From contig JABBOT010000080.1 in assembly GCA_016165875.1 (NCBI GenBank), forward strand, positions 11,038,078 to 11,102,077: DNA of 64,000 nt, read 5' to 3'. The translations under genes were made by a program, and so were the position numbers. Source of the DNA: Acanthopleura granulata (lineage: Eukaryota; Mollusca; Polyplacophora; Chitonida; Chitonidae). The notes under the pieces were generated by a model. It was given only the letters and a program-made list of their open reading frames with translations, made no database searches and was not told the origin of the DNA. Shown here in pieces: positions 14,701 through 29,700 of this stretch (position 1 is the stretch's first letter; the number at the start of each line of letters is the position of its first letter).

Positions 14701-17700
14701 GGATTGTTTTAGGGCAGTTTGGGGCATTCCTTAAATTGGTTGCTTGCATTCATTTTCTTACGTCAAGTGGTTTTTAGTGTTTCAATTCGATTTCGAAAAA
14801 TATATTGAAAAGCAGGATTTTGGAGTAGGAAGGAAAGAAGTGCAGTATCATATCTGACTTCATGACTTTAGCTGTGATGAGTAGCTCTAAGGGAGAAGGG
14901 CATTGGTGCCGTGTGCGAATACATTCTTTTCTTTGATTGGGGGATCGATTTTGTAAGTGCACATACGTCACACCTTGTGACCGCACATCAGTCATTCTCT
15001 CTTGTTTAGTGTTCAATTTTACAAGCAAAGAAATATAAATTATGTCGTTAATAAAGAAAAATGATGTTACTCTGCTTCTTTTGAAAATGCAAAATGTGGG
15101 ATGAGATCAACAGCGTAAGTTTTATGTTTCCATCATTTATATGTTTGTCTGTGTCAGATCGGTGCCCTTCAGAACCGGCTTCGTGACAGTCACGTCTCCA
15201 CACAGGATCACCACGATATCCTCAAGTCTGAGCTGGCGCGCAGAGACGAGACCATACAGAAGTTACGACAAGATGTTCTCAATCTGCAAGAGAAACGAGA
15301 TAATGCAGTGTCAGAGGTGAGTATGGGAGAGGCCCCAGTTTCATGAAGTGCACTTAGCTAAGTATTCCCTTAACTGTTATGACAACGTATGTTGTAGACA
15401 TAGGAAGTGCACTTAGCTAAGTGCTACTTAGCACTAAGTATGCTTCATGAAACCTGGCCCTGGACTGTCTAATTCTGATATCATTGGCGTATTATGTGTT
15501 GCATTTTAGGGGTGTAAATTCAGCACTCTGGAAGAATCATTTATTTAAGTTTGTTCAAAGTTTGCTGTAACTATGCTAAACTTTTTCATCAATTTGAAAT
15601 AGTGTTCAGTAATTAACATTTTTTTTTTTTTTTTGCTTTTTTTTAAAATGATTATGTTCACTGTAGTGTTGTTAAGTGACATGAGTTTTTGGAAAATGAT
15701 TCAGTGGTATCTACATGTAGCTCCACCGATGTTTTTTTTTGAATTGGGTGTAGTGAACTCTTCGAGCCACGATGAACTAATATTATTTTCTTTTCTCTTT
15801 TTATGTTTAGTAGAATGTAGTAGGAAGGTAAATTTTTTTACGTTTTCAGCATAATTTGCGCATAATTCTTCTGGCTTTACTTATCAACAGTAAATCAAGC
15901 AAAGCACTTAGAGCAGTTGTGTGGAGCAAGAAAAAAGCTTAGATTTAATACACTTTGTCTTGTATCAGAATTTTCACTGTGTCTCAGCATTACAACCACA
16001 GTGGCGTAAACGCACGTGTGGAAAGGCCATACATGTATGTCTGACCTCTTCCACGTGATACATGTAGATGTAGCTTGTCTGATGAATACAACAGTTGCGA
16101 GCTTAGTTGTTCTGACTGGCCTGATTGTTACATTTTGTAGCTGGATATGGAGTCTACGACCACAAAGAAGTTACATGATAAATTGGGTAGAAAGCAGGAG
16201 GAGGTAACTCTCTGTTGTACATATATATATGTACATGTCTGTATGGTGCTGGGTGTGATGCACATTACTGACAACTTATATGTAATAACTTGCACTATGA
16301 CTCATATTTGATTTTACTTAATACACTTTGAATGCTTGGTGTTTTTTCATTTGGGAGTTGCTGCTGGACTTGCATGGCTCATACCGCCTGTCCTTTAGCC
16401 ATGAGCTCATTGGTTGACGTCCAGCTCGGTTGTCTTGTCTAATACCTGTACATGACACTTGCATGAAGTACTTGTAACATTACAAGCATGGTAGTACCAT
16501 GGCAATCAGCACTAGCCATTATGTTGCCATGGCAGCTACATGTTCGTAACATTTAAAAGAGTGCTTCGTGTAGCTTTGCCATTGCTTGGTGGTGTTTGGG
16601 TTTCTCCATGGTTTCCGTTACCCACAAACTGGACTGTGAATGTGAATATATTCTTATTAACAGCTTAAAAATCACTAATTGAATATTTTTGTCTTGGTGT
16701 CTGGGTGCATGTGTCATTTTGGGCAGTTTCTCATGTTCAGGACAATAAATGCATGAGCTAAAATAGGTGTATTAAAAATTTACATGATCTTCAGAGACAA
16801 CTGGAAAATTTTAACTAATAAAATTAAAGACCGTTGTTTGTACCATGCGTATTCTCCAGAATTTTCCATCACTATTAAATGTTCAGTCATGTTCATTTTT
16901 TTATATCTACATGTACTATCAGTCAAACAAAATAATCTGCGTGCAGGCTTCACCAAAACTTCAGCTTATTTTCAATGAGCTGTGGAAGATTGAGCTCAGA
17001 TGTAGCAAACTATCTTCATGTCAGCATCAGTACTAACTTGTATACCACGTCTGTGACATGAATTGGTTGTGAATAAATTGATTTTTCTTGTCTGTCCTAG
17101 AGTCATGGCTTGTGTACTTAATATATGTACTCGTGCACACATAGCCCGATACATGTATGCATGTTTATGGCATCAACCATCAACCCACTGCCCCCCCCCC
17201 CCATTCCCGTATTCATGTTTTCAAAACCCTCACTATGGTCATGTGCATGCTTTCCCCTGTTTCCTCATATTTTTGCATACAAAAGAGAAACTTTGACTGC
17301 AGCTTAATGTAAAGTTTACTAATTTGATTATAAATATGTAAATAAATCTAGAACAAGGTTTACCTGTAACAATGTAGAGAGACTAAATGCATTTGATGCA
17401 CTGGTGATGTTTTCATTTTGGGTACGATACATTTTTCTACTGATTTATTAAAGCTGACACATATGATGTTATTTACTGCCTGGTTTTGTTTCTGTAATTA
17501 TTTGCATGGATTTACCAAGAAAACTACAGTGTAAAAATATTGGAATATTTCAAAGCCGTACAAATTTGCAGTGACATATAGTAAAACTGATGCACCATTC
17601 CAAGTCCCACGAAGGTATTTGAAATGTGTGATTTTCAGTGTTCCGTTTTCTCAGTCTCCATTTATACAGCTGTGTGTTTTGTGTCACGATCAGAATTACT

Positions 17701-20700
17701 CATACCTCATACATGTACCTTATGTGCTGATATCTTTTCAGATCCATCGACTTGAAAGTAAAGTAAAGAGCCAGGCTCATGAATTGGAAAGTTGTCGTAA
17801 ACAGCTGGAGGATAGTAAATCAGAGGTGAGTGAGGATTGGGATAGATAGGATGTCCAGATTTTCTGTGTTTAAGATGGTTCCAATTATTGGATACAGTCG
17901 CAGATTTAATTAATGAGTAGACGTTAAATGTATATGTGGTTGGTTTTCGGTTGATTCATTGTTTAACACTGAATCTGTACTCTAGAATGAAATAACCCTT
18001 TGCCATACTAGACCTCTGTAGTGAATGTAGCGTGTCTGTTTGTATTTGTTATAAGCTGGCCATCTGATTTATGACAACTGTTTGTAGATGTATAGGACTT
18101 GAGCATCTGGATAACACAGACATTTCACTGCATTTTGCGAAGTTTTATTTTCCATTTCTGTCTGGATACGTATAACTGGAATCTAGAAACTTGTGTGCAT
18201 TTCCTCGATATATTCGAAAGAAATTAAATGTTATCTTTGTCCTTGGTTGAAAGCATGGTTTGGCGTGTATTTGTTGTTAACAGTACGGTTTGTTTGACAA
18301 ATTGTTTTACCTTGGTTACGATTGTTGCTACCATATTTGGTATCCGACCCTCTCCTTGCTGTGTGTTGATTGAAGCATCTGTGCCCATGTGTGTCAAATT
18401 TCTTCCCTTAGGCCCATCTTTATCAGTCACAGATCAACAAACTGGAAAACGATATTAAGTTTAAACAAGCCCAACATGCTGACTGTCTAGAGCAGGTATT
18501 GACTGTTGCTATGGTACTGGGTTACCTTGGTGATGGTTGTTCTACAAACAGCCGCCATTTGCATTTCCTTATTCATTGTACATGTATGTTGTACTTTACA
18601 CCTGCACTGTGTTATTACAGACAAAAAGCATTGAGAATCCTAAATACATAACTGTTTACTCTGCACAAAAGTGATAATTAACTGCATATCCTAAATACCT
18701 CGAAAGCTGTCGAAATATTAATTTGAATAACATTAAATTTTGTCTCAGCTGAAAGTTAACATAATTATGCTTATGCATGTAAACTAAAAAAAAAACAAAG
18801 GTAAAATACCTGTTACCAAAGCCTCATCCATGGCAATTACTGTTGGTTTTTTAGGTTACAAAGAATTAAACCACTACATATTGTACTGTATAGTAGGCTA
18901 AGCTGTGGTTTTAATCTGCTTGTTAAACTGTGCATTGCTTTGTACCCAGGAATGTGTGTATCTGGTACCTGTAGATAGTTCCAGGTGTCATGCCAGCCAT
19001 ACTGCTTGCACAGTGTTTATATACTGGTTTGTATTGTGAAACACTGGCTTATGATATCACTTTTTCTTGCAAATGCAATGTTTTGCCCCATAATAACATA
19101 ATATGTGAATTGTGGTGTCTGACATTTCTCAGACACGTTATGTATTTTCCCAGTAGACGTCACAATACATGGGAAACATGGGATCCTCATTTCAATGCAT
19201 TTCCTCCAACATCAAACATTTGACTTTTCCTTGAGGGTGGTGCAGATTTTCACACACCTGAATCAGGAAAAGTGGTCACCATTACTTCACTATCAACTTG
19301 AAGTGGTCCAAACTATTGTAACATATGACTGTTCAGAAATGTTCAACACTTGTTCGTCAGTTGATAAGTCAAACATTTTTTTTCTTATTTGGCTATACAC
19401 GCAAACAGAAATGACCATGTTGCCATGTTGTATTGCTCTGTAACAAATTGTAACACATTATGGTGAATGAGTACACAATACTGACCTCGTGAGGCTGCAA
19501 GTTATCTGTTTTGGTTTTACACCTGCATGTTATCTATTTGATTTTACACCTGCATATTGTCATATTTAGTTTTATACCTGCATGTTGTCTATTTTGGTTT
19601 TACACCTGCATGTTGTTTTGTACTGGTGATTGCATTATTTAGCCTGTATAATAATCTCTATGTAGCACACACAGCTTTTCAGCAACTATACCAAGAAATG
19701 TCTCCTGAAGTGGGGAAACAGGCTCTTAATATTAGCAACATTTATCTATACATATATGCCTTGTCCTGGAATGTATATGTCTTGTACTGGAACCAGTATG
19801 CCTTGGACTGGAACCTGCTTGTCTTGTATTGGAACATGTATGTCTTGTACTGGAACGTGTACACGTATGCCTTGTGCTGGAACATGCATGTCTTGTACTG
19901 GGACGTGTGCCTTCAAGTACTGGAACATGTATGCCTTGTGCAGGAACATGTGCATGTATGCTTTCTACTGGCACTTGTATGCCTTGTGCAGAAACATGTA
20001 TGTTTTGCATGTCTGTGAAATAAGCTAGATGTGTTACACTTGATTTATTGATATATTTGTACCCTTTATTTCTGAAACGTGAACTGTCCCTACCCTATTT
20101 TTCAATTTATTTAACTGAATGATATACCTGTGATGGAAAAAAAAAATGCATCAGCTGAGTATTTTTGCTTGTAGAAAATAAACTATATTTAACACCAAAA
20201 ATTCCTGGAAGAAAACTGCATATTGCTTATCTGTCATTGAATGGCGCTAGAGTGCCAAACATGGATGATGTAATGGTGTCATTTTTGAATTGGAGGCGCA
20301 GTGTTTACTAGCCTGTATGTAGGATTATGAAGAGGTTCAGTGGGTTTTCATGAAAACTAATCCAGTTGTAATTCAGTGTGTGATTGGCACATTTGATCGC
20401 TGCACAGAACGGCACACTGCCACTATGACATCGTATGCTATGGGACATCAAGGGCAGATAAGCGTTTACAGAACACCAAGCTTCATGAAATCCAGCCCAT
20501 CTGTCTTGAAAAAAATATTTTTTTAAAAACATCTAGCAAGTCTTTTTCTTTAAAGCACTTCAGCTCTGTGTTTCAGATACTTTTTGTATATACTGTGCCA
20601 ATTTTGCATGAAAAAAATTGATCAACCAGGACAGTTCATCTTTAAGTGGACACCATAAATATACTGCATTGACATAACAATGGGAATCTTTTGAATTGGG

Positions 20701-23700
20701 TTCAGTATATTTTTTTGTCGGGTGGGAGGGACCCATTGGAATATTGGTGCCCTTTATTTCCCGACCATACCAACTGGGTGCCACAAATGTAATCTGCAGA
20801 AGCAGTGTTTATCACTGTGCATGGGCAGATAGTGAAGAGTTGTCACGGTTGGCTTTGACAGTTTTTCTCTGTGTTTGTGTTTTGCTAGAACCAGAAGCTG
20901 AATGAAAGCCTACAGAATTTACAGGCTTCCTCCAAAGAGACCAGGGATGCTCTCACAGCTGAGGTACTATGTAATGCAGGCCGTCATCATAAATATGCTT
21001 ACAAGTTTGAGTTCTAACGATAAATAATTCTATTGATAATAATAAATAGCTGTTTATTAAGGCTTTATTAAAATACAGTATGTTAAATGGTGAATTAACA
21101 GTTGTCACAGCTTTGCTGGAAATATAGCATGTTTTGAATAATGAATTGGTGTTGATTAAACCTTTGAGGAAAATACGGTGTATTAAGTAATGAAAAGGTA
21201 TTTATTGAAGTTTTTGAGTATCCCACAAATGGATATAAAATATAAGAGTTTTTGTAGAATTTACGAAAATTGATCTGTATACAAAACAGCAAGGTCAGAG
21301 ATCTATTTTTACTGCATCAGCTATTGTAACTGATCAACTGTTGCTTTCAGGTGGCAGAGAGACATGACAGCGTGATGAAATTAAAGATGGAGTCTCGGGA
21401 GCTGGAGGAGAAGTTACGAGAGGCTCTGGCCACAGCGCAGCACCGCGGGGAGGTCATCAAACAGCTGAGGGATGAAGTCAAACAGGCCAACTCATTGGTG
21501 AGACTCCCTCAGTGGATAGCAGAGGGTCATTTCTGTGTGGTCAAGGTGCTGGCCTTTGAATGGCTCGGGCACATGAGTTGTGGGTCAGTCCCGGTCTTGG
21601 ACGGGGGATTTATGGATCTTCCCTCCTCTCACTGTTCATTGGGCCCTGATGTCAACAAATGCTCAATGATGATGATGTGGCCTTATGCACACTCTGCTGT
21701 TCATAGAAGATCGTTTGTCTTCCATCAAAATGACGTGAATATGTGTACTTGTTGGGTTGCAAGTGGGAACGTTTCATCAGTAACTTCACTAATATTGACT
21801 GTCATCATATAGATGAAAAATGGGGGTAACGTACTAGTACAGCGTAATGACCCAGGTACCCCTCACCAGTGGGATGGCTGTGAGTTCAAGCCAAGCTCCT
21901 GATGGCATCCTCGTTGGTCGTATGTGGGAAGGTCTGTCCACTTTCCTCCAGCCATAATGCTGGCTGACGCTTTTTAAGTGAAATATTTCTGAGTACGTCA
22001 TGAAACACCAATCAAATAAATACACAAATTTAAGTGAGAAACTTTTCGAGCATCGAGTTATCACCCTCAGATTAACCTGCAGTTACGTCAATGGGAACGG
22101 TTAATGCAGTAATTTAATTTACAAGAGTAAAGTAAAAAACTACTGGTATATTTGTACTTCAGACACAAGAGGTACAGACAAAATTGGAGGAGCGAGACAA
22201 GGAGGTTCAGGCATCTTCGTCGCGGCACCAGGTTCAAGCAAGGGAGGTAAGCGTCACCACACTTTAAGCCTGCATTTACCTGCAGTAAGTTTGGCACGTG
22301 TGATGTACATCATGGCTGGTGAAGCAATTGAAGCCATGTACTGGAATATGACATTGCCTTCCTTACTACCATGTTATAAATGATATTCTTTTTTAAAATA
22401 TAGTTTTGTGATTTGACAAAAACAGAAATGTATTCTTTACTGTCTAAAGTGATTTGATTTGTCTTATAACTGGGGTGTCTTGATGCTGTGTGTAAGATTC
22501 CACTGTGACTACTTCATTTTTGCACTGACGAGGAGTTTGGAAGTTACTTTAGCATTGTGTCAGTGTTGTACTTTGATACTGTTGCAATATACAGATAGTC
22601 TTGCTGTGGGATTGCATATCTGGAATCGTGAGGTCGAGGTAAGTTATGTTCAATGGGTGCAAAGCACGAATTGATCATCATTTGCCAAGAACTCACAATT
22701 TCGGATATACAATCCCAGGGCATGCACTGTATGTTTTTATTATACTAAAAGAAAGTGGGGGAAATGGGAAAGATATGACCTGCTCTGCTGAAGGCCTAAA
22801 TTATTGGATTTCTATGCCTTGGCTGGCTGAAAAAGTTGTTTGTCCGACTGTTTATTTATAACCAAGTGGACGTTAGCGAGTGGACAAAGGGAGATGATCG
22901 TGTAGAATAAGTGCATGAGATCGTTGGCTATTAGCACGTGACCATTGTGCATAGCCTCGCGGCTGTTGTACATCATGTTTTGCAGAATATCATGTGACAG
23001 TGTATTAACCAGTGAAAACCAAGAATCACCCTGTGCGGTAGAATAATGAAAATTAGTCCACAGGATAAATGCGGCTTTATAAATGTGGTTTATGTTGCAC
23101 AGGTGGACCAGTTACAGACCCAGATACAAGAGCAGAACCTGACCCTCAGTCAGCAGGAAACGCTGTACAAGTCTGAGCTATCGGACAAAGAGGAGGAGAT
23201 TTCCCGCCTCCGGGGTGACATCAATGTGTTGAAAGAGAAGCTGGCCCAGAACCAAGCTCAGGTAATCAAATGTCAACCAGTGAAGCCAGGCCTTCTTTAG
23301 TTGTAATTCATATGTACTAGTGGTACATATACTGTCAAGACCAAGTGCTAGTAGGTGTGTTTATACAAATGTCATATTGGACATTCTTCACTTTCTTCCT
23401 CAGTTGAACACCAGTAAACTTTTTCTAGTCAACTGAAATATTGATGTTTCAGATTTTATTCAAATAATGAATATTGTCCTTCATCATCTCAAGGAAATTT
23501 GCCCATATAATCAGATATTTATTTGTGTTTTTATTTCATTGGTGGTGTGGGCCATTCTCAATGTTTCACTCCAGTTGTTTTAAACCAATCTAAGCAGGAG
23601 TATTGGTCCATCCCCACTGGTGGTCATATCTTTTAGGAAATTGGAAATACACTAAAATTTGTTCTGAAAATTCATATGTGGATTAGAACAACACCATCTT

Positions 23701-26700
23701 AAAATAACCATGTTATGAGGAAATCTCTGCCACTTCAAGCTTTTGGTGTTTGTTAGCTGAGGAGATGTCAACAGGTCAATGATGTGATGTGTAAGTAGCC
23801 TCAGCAAGTTCCGACCTATTTTAATTAGCTGTTGTGTGTATTGTTGCAGCTTGTCTCACGCGAGGAACACATCCAGAGGATACAGGAAGATCTGTCTGTC
23901 AATCAGAGCACGATATCACGCCGCGAAAGCTTGCTGAAGAAGCTAGAGATGGACCTCCATAACTCTGAGATGGAAAGGAAACGGGCCTTGGATGACGTAA
24001 GTTGTCTCCCTTCACAAAGCTCCCGATCTACTGTATTTGACCTAAAATTTCGTCTGTTAGTCATTTTACTTGATTGTGAGAGTTTTACTGATCTTAGAGA
24101 GGTGCTCATAGGTCTGTCTGAAGGGTAGGATGATATCCTATTGGAGAAATGTAAATGTCATTACCAAAGCTAATATTTTGAGACCTTTATTTGCCTCTGA
24201 AATTGCACTTTGAAGTGAGGAATTTCCTAACCTTGAAGAGGCTTGTTTCTGCAAGTAACTACTAAAAGATTTCAGCGCTGATTATGACAATTCTACATTG
24301 TTAAACTGTTACAGCAGCTTTGTGTACAACACTGTCAGACGTATATCACAAAGACTGAATCATTTTGAAGATGAACATATACATGCTTGGTGTAAGGTTG
24401 AGAAGAGTTACTGGGGAATTTTTTCAAGAGATTTGTTTGAAACATCAGCAATCATGGTTGCCTTGCTTATGTCCCCTTAGTTGTCCCGCCGTGAGATCAG
24501 CCTCCAGCAGTTGGAGTCGGACTTGTCTGCGTCCAAACAGATGTACCGAGATTCTGTGGAGGAGAATGGTCGCCTAGAAGCCAGAATCCAGGCGTTTGCA
24601 CTCAATGCTCAAAGTGAACAGGATGTGCTCAATGATGAGGTAATGTGCATATTTTGAAAGATTGTGATAAACAATTGAGGAATTGCTTGAGATGTCGTCA
24701 ACCTAACGCAAAGCCCTCATCAATGTAATAACATGTGGGTATGTTTACACTTGTTGACAGGCCATTGTTTTCAGAAATAAACTCAATCCTTAAATAACTT
24801 TTGTTGTAGTAGTCAATTTAGACATAAATCGTAATATTAAGTTAAACAGGCGTTTGCCATTTTTGGGTTGCATGAACAAGCAATAACTGAGTGGTATCCT
24901 AAAACAGACTGAATTCTGTCATAAAAAACTTAATTTCTGAAGTTCTATGGATCCTGACAAGTGGGCTGTCTTTATGTTGGCCCTGCTTTTTGTTAAAGTT
25001 CTCTACAGTGTTTTCGCTGTCGTGTTCTCTGGTTATCAGGTGAAGAGAAGAGAAGAGGTTATTCAGAGACTAAAACTGGAGCAAATAAACCTTCTGGAGG
25101 AGAACAGTCGACAAGAGGAAAAGGTCAGCGGTCATGAGGACAACTCTTTATGTTTACCTGTAACCGACTCGAATTATCCTGTATGTGAACACTATTCAGG
25201 GATGCCTGTGTTTAAATTTATGGGAATGTTTGCTGAAATCCTGGTCAGGGACAGATAACTTCCCATGTTTCCATATTCTCACTGCGGGTGGGATCTTGTT
25301 GGCAATTTGCAGTTAATAACACTGCTATGGCACAGTCCTGATGTCTGTTGAAGACCACATCTCTTCCACCAATATGGTAGGCATAAGCAGGAAAGTTTGT
25401 CGGGAACTGGCCAGTGTTTATAACCCCGGGCACTCCTGCTCTCTCCACCCATAAAATTGATGCTATCATGTGCGGGAAAATTTTGCGTATGGTGGTAAAT
25501 AACAATTGAATTATTCATATTAAATTTATGGCCTCGCCTCTTTATTGTCTTTGTGCTTTGTTCTCATTGTAAATTTTAGAGCAGACCAGATCTAACAGTT
25601 TTAATTCTTTGTACTTCACCATTTACCCGTGTGAAATACATTCATTTTAGCAGCTATGTAATTGAATGGCCAGCTGGTACATTGCTGTAATACAATTGTC
25701 ATTGTTGAAAGCCATCTGGCTCTGCAAAAAGTGAGTTAATGTGAGGAGGAGAAGCTGAAATGTATCCTTGTTTGTGTGCCAGATCTCCCAGCTGAAGAGA
25801 GAAATGGAAGATTTGAGGTCCCAGAGCCGTCTGTCTCAGTCAGATGTGAGTAAAATATGACATGGTGTGTTTCACCTAAGTCTGCATGTAAAAATGCCAG
25901 TTCAGAAGTATGCAAAAATGCCAGTTCAGAAGTATATAAAAATGCCAGTTCAGAAGTATTCGAAAATGCCAGTTCAGAAATATGTAAAAATGCCAGTTCA
26001 GAAGTATATGAAAATGCCAGTTCAGAAGTATGTAAAAATGCTGGTTCAGAAGTATGTGAAAATGCCAGTTCAGAAATATGTAAAAATGCCAGTTCAAATA
26101 TATGCAAAGGCCTTATAATGATACTTCAGGCCCCAGGATCACAAAGCTGCTTTAGACTTAAGCCAAACTAAGTCTTAACATGTGGTTCTAATCCTAGACT
26201 TTTGATCTTAAATGCTGATTTTCATTTATGTCAAGAAGGTCAAGGATAACACTTAGTAGTGAAATAAAAAGTATTAAGGTGAGCCTCAATTTTAATGCAG
26301 AATACTGTTTTGAATTTAAGACTAAGTTTGACTTAAGTCTAAGATAGTTTCGTGATCCTGGGACCAGATGCATAGACTTAAGTTTTACTGATAAAAAATT
26401 AATTAAACTTCACAAAAGAGTGGCCTTAAAAAATAGATGAATCCATGAGAATCAAGTAGAATGTGTCGCTTGAAAAATGCTGAACTTTTGGTGAAATGCA
26501 GTAGATATACGAAATCGTAGTTTTCTGTCATACTTCATACTGTAAATGTCTGAAATGTTTATCCTAATTATTTTTTCTTTTTCAGCCTGTTAGAAGTGAT
26601 GAAAATAACTGTCCTTGCTGTTTTCTCTGAATATAGACATGTGATGCACAAATCAGCTGTCTGATTTCCGTGATGTCTGATGTTGATGCACCATGTTTGG

Positions 26701-29700
26701 AGTTTTTGAGCTGTTGTTGTTCAGTCTCATATATGTATGGCTTTAATCCAGTGAGGTTTGTCTATTAACAGTTGGACCAACGCAAGGCTTCCATCCACAC
26801 TCTAGAGGAACAGCTGGAAGAGGCAAGGGCACGTAACTCCTCACACCTCAACGAGATCAGTCGTCTGGAGGACAGCATGAGAACACTGAACATTGAGCTG
26901 ACAACTGTGAACTCGCAGAATGACAGCCTGCAAAATAATGTGAGAAGACATTTCGGGATCATGCATGTGGTTAAGATTGGTGATTGGATGCATCAGTTCG
27001 TTTCACTCGTAAAAGTAGCAACACAAATTATAATCACAGGCTTTTGCATCACTGTAATAAATAAGTAAATATAATAGTGAATACTATTTTTGAAAGATTC
27101 AAGGAAAGATAATTAAGTAGTAAGGTTTTGTTAATTTCTGCTTATTAATTTTTCAGCTTACGAACAAAGAGGAGATCATTCAACAGTTAAAAACAGATGT
27201 GGATTCTCTACAGAAACAGCAAAAAGATACCCTTAACAAGGTACATTGTTAATCAACTAATAAGTGAAAACACACTACAGTTGACATTCTTGAATGGTGA
27301 AATGTGCTTGTATGTGTTATCTTGCGTTGGTAGCATTTAAAGTTTATATCAGATATTATCAACCATCAAGACCTGTTTGAACCATTGGTGAAATCAGGCC
27401 TATGTATCTCATTGTTGACAACACTTTACGAGTTACATCCCATCTATAATGATACTCTCTGCACCCCAGTTTTTCTGAGTTTTTGAGTAGATATTAACTA
27501 AAAAATTACATTTCTCTGCAAGTTTTTTTAGAGAAGTGATCATATGGATATGTTCTTCACTAGATGGACTAACCATGTGAGAAAAAAGAAACTGTATTCC
27601 TGTTATAATTATGTGTATATTGGCTAAAAAGCGCAGAGTGAATTTCCCAAAATTAGGGTATCTGCAAGTACTGGCCCAGTTCCACCAAATTCCGTTACAC
27701 CACTGTACATGGACATATTCTAAAATACATATCCATTATGTATTGTGTTGTGTCCTTATGTCTAGAAAGGTCTGCTCATTGATTAAGTGCTTATTGTTGT
27801 ACTTCGTCTGTTTTGTGTAAATTCTGTCCTGTTGACCAGAAGGAACTGTGTCTAAATCCTGTGCCTGCCAGAGAGACTACCTGTAGTCATTCTGCATTTT
27901 CTTTCTTCTGTCATCAGATGGCCCAGAAGGATGACCAGCTCAGCAAGGTGTCCAATGAACTGACAAGGCTCAAATCTAAACATGCTGAGAAATGCACAGA
28001 GGTAAACAAAGAAATATTCAAAATTAAGAAAGAATAAAAAGCACTAGAGGACTTACAGTGTTCACACCCCAACAACATGTAACTGTCGAATTCTGCATCA
28101 AGATTTAGAATTTTGATTTTCAGACTGCTGAGCTGTGTAAAAGTCCAGTCAGTCCTCTGAAATGACGGCAAAAAGGAGGAGTTTGCAATGCATGTAGCAG
28201 CTGAAAGAACAACAGAAAGTCACTCAAGAAAGACCAATAACAAGACTTGTAAAACCACATGTTTGTCCCAGGCCATGTTTTGGCATGACAAAAGCTAGAT
28301 GCAGGAAACCATTTATAGGTGGTTGGATCACTTAATTTAACTGTGACTTGATAGTTTTCACACCCCTTAGGCCATCCTCTTCAGGAGCCGAGGTGATAAC
28401 TTTCTGGGCGCACATTTGTCTCACTTTACTGTTGAAAGATTCGTCTTACCAACAGGTCGTCAGTTGTTTTCGTCCTTCCATGAGTGTTATTTTGACTATG
28501 AACATGTTTTGTATATCATATTTGTGCATGTTACAGTTATGTTCACACTGCGCCATGCATGTGTTTGGAGTTGTGTTTGTAAATTGACAGTTGTTAAAAT
28601 CCTATGTCACATGATACACGGTTGCCCTGTTAACGCTGACTGCAGGTGGACAGGCAGATGGAGTCCATTAAGAGACTACAGGACACCTTGGCACAGTGCC
28701 ACTATGACCTGGATGAGAAGAAGAGGCGCTCAGAGGAGAACGTAAGCTGGTCAACAGTCAAGTGGTTGTGTAAACAATTGCATGTGTTGTACTACTCCGT
28801 AAAGAGTGCAATTTGATATGAAATGTAACAGTTATTATTGCTTTGAGAAAATAAAGGATAAATTAATGCTTAAACGGTTCCAAGTTTCTAATGTAAATGT
28901 TTTGGCCAGTAGAATCTTGATTTCACAAAACCAGTTTTGACTTCAGTCAAACTTTGAAATTTGATTTGAATGCTTTGAATTTTTGGACCTTCCAGGATAA
29001 AATTATGAACGGGGATAAAAGCTGCATGTGTAAAAATGCACCTCAGTTTCTGTTACCATATTTGACCTAAAAGTTTGAAAAAAGTGCCTTTTATTAGAGA
29101 AACTACAGTAGTGATATAATACTTATGGGACTGAAAATTACATTTTTCTGTTGGGATATTCAAACAATCCTCGAATCAGTTTTGTAAGATCAATATAATT
29201 CTCAGAATCAGGCTGCATGAGGAACTAAGTGACAGACAATATTTTTGGTCAAACACAGCATGCAAAATATTGAAGTTCTGAAGTCAAAAATGACTCGTTG
29301 GGATCGAGCCCAAGTCCAGGACTGAGATTTCAGAGTTTATAAGAGTTCTGTGTTTTAATTGTCATTTATAAACTGTTAATCTGTGTTGTTTAATTTAGCT
29401 GCTGCGAAAAGAAGATAGCATCAAGCAGATTCAGGAGGACTTGCTTGAGTCTCAGTCCCAGTACACTGCCTGCTACAATGAGGTAGGTGAGCTAGTTTGA
29501 ACCGTAGATATTCAGATTGTCACTGTGTTGGACTTTAGGCCCATCATTTTGTTGTGACTGAATGTGAACCTTGTCTTATAACTCACATCCTCGATAGTTC
29601 TGAGTTTGTAGTGAATAGGAAACAACACGGCTGCTGATGGTATTTATGTGGAATTTGGGCACTTTATACCACGGTGGGCCCTATGTCAGGAGAGAAATTG

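Noticed and set aside
19557..20028. Cys/Trp-rich plus-strand and Thr/His-rich minus-strand open frames up to 153 aa
   Set aside because: Low-complexity translation of the 21-bp minisatellite; all three frames are similarly open.
22595..22638. Possible 44-bp exon between ACAG and GTAAGT
   Set aside because: Length is not a multiple of three, would break the phase-0 join of exons 16 and 17, and encodes no coil.
25736..26171. Open frames of 83-123 aa with repeats such as ASSEVCKN
   Set aside because: Translation of the 24-bp array, whose period is a multiple of three.
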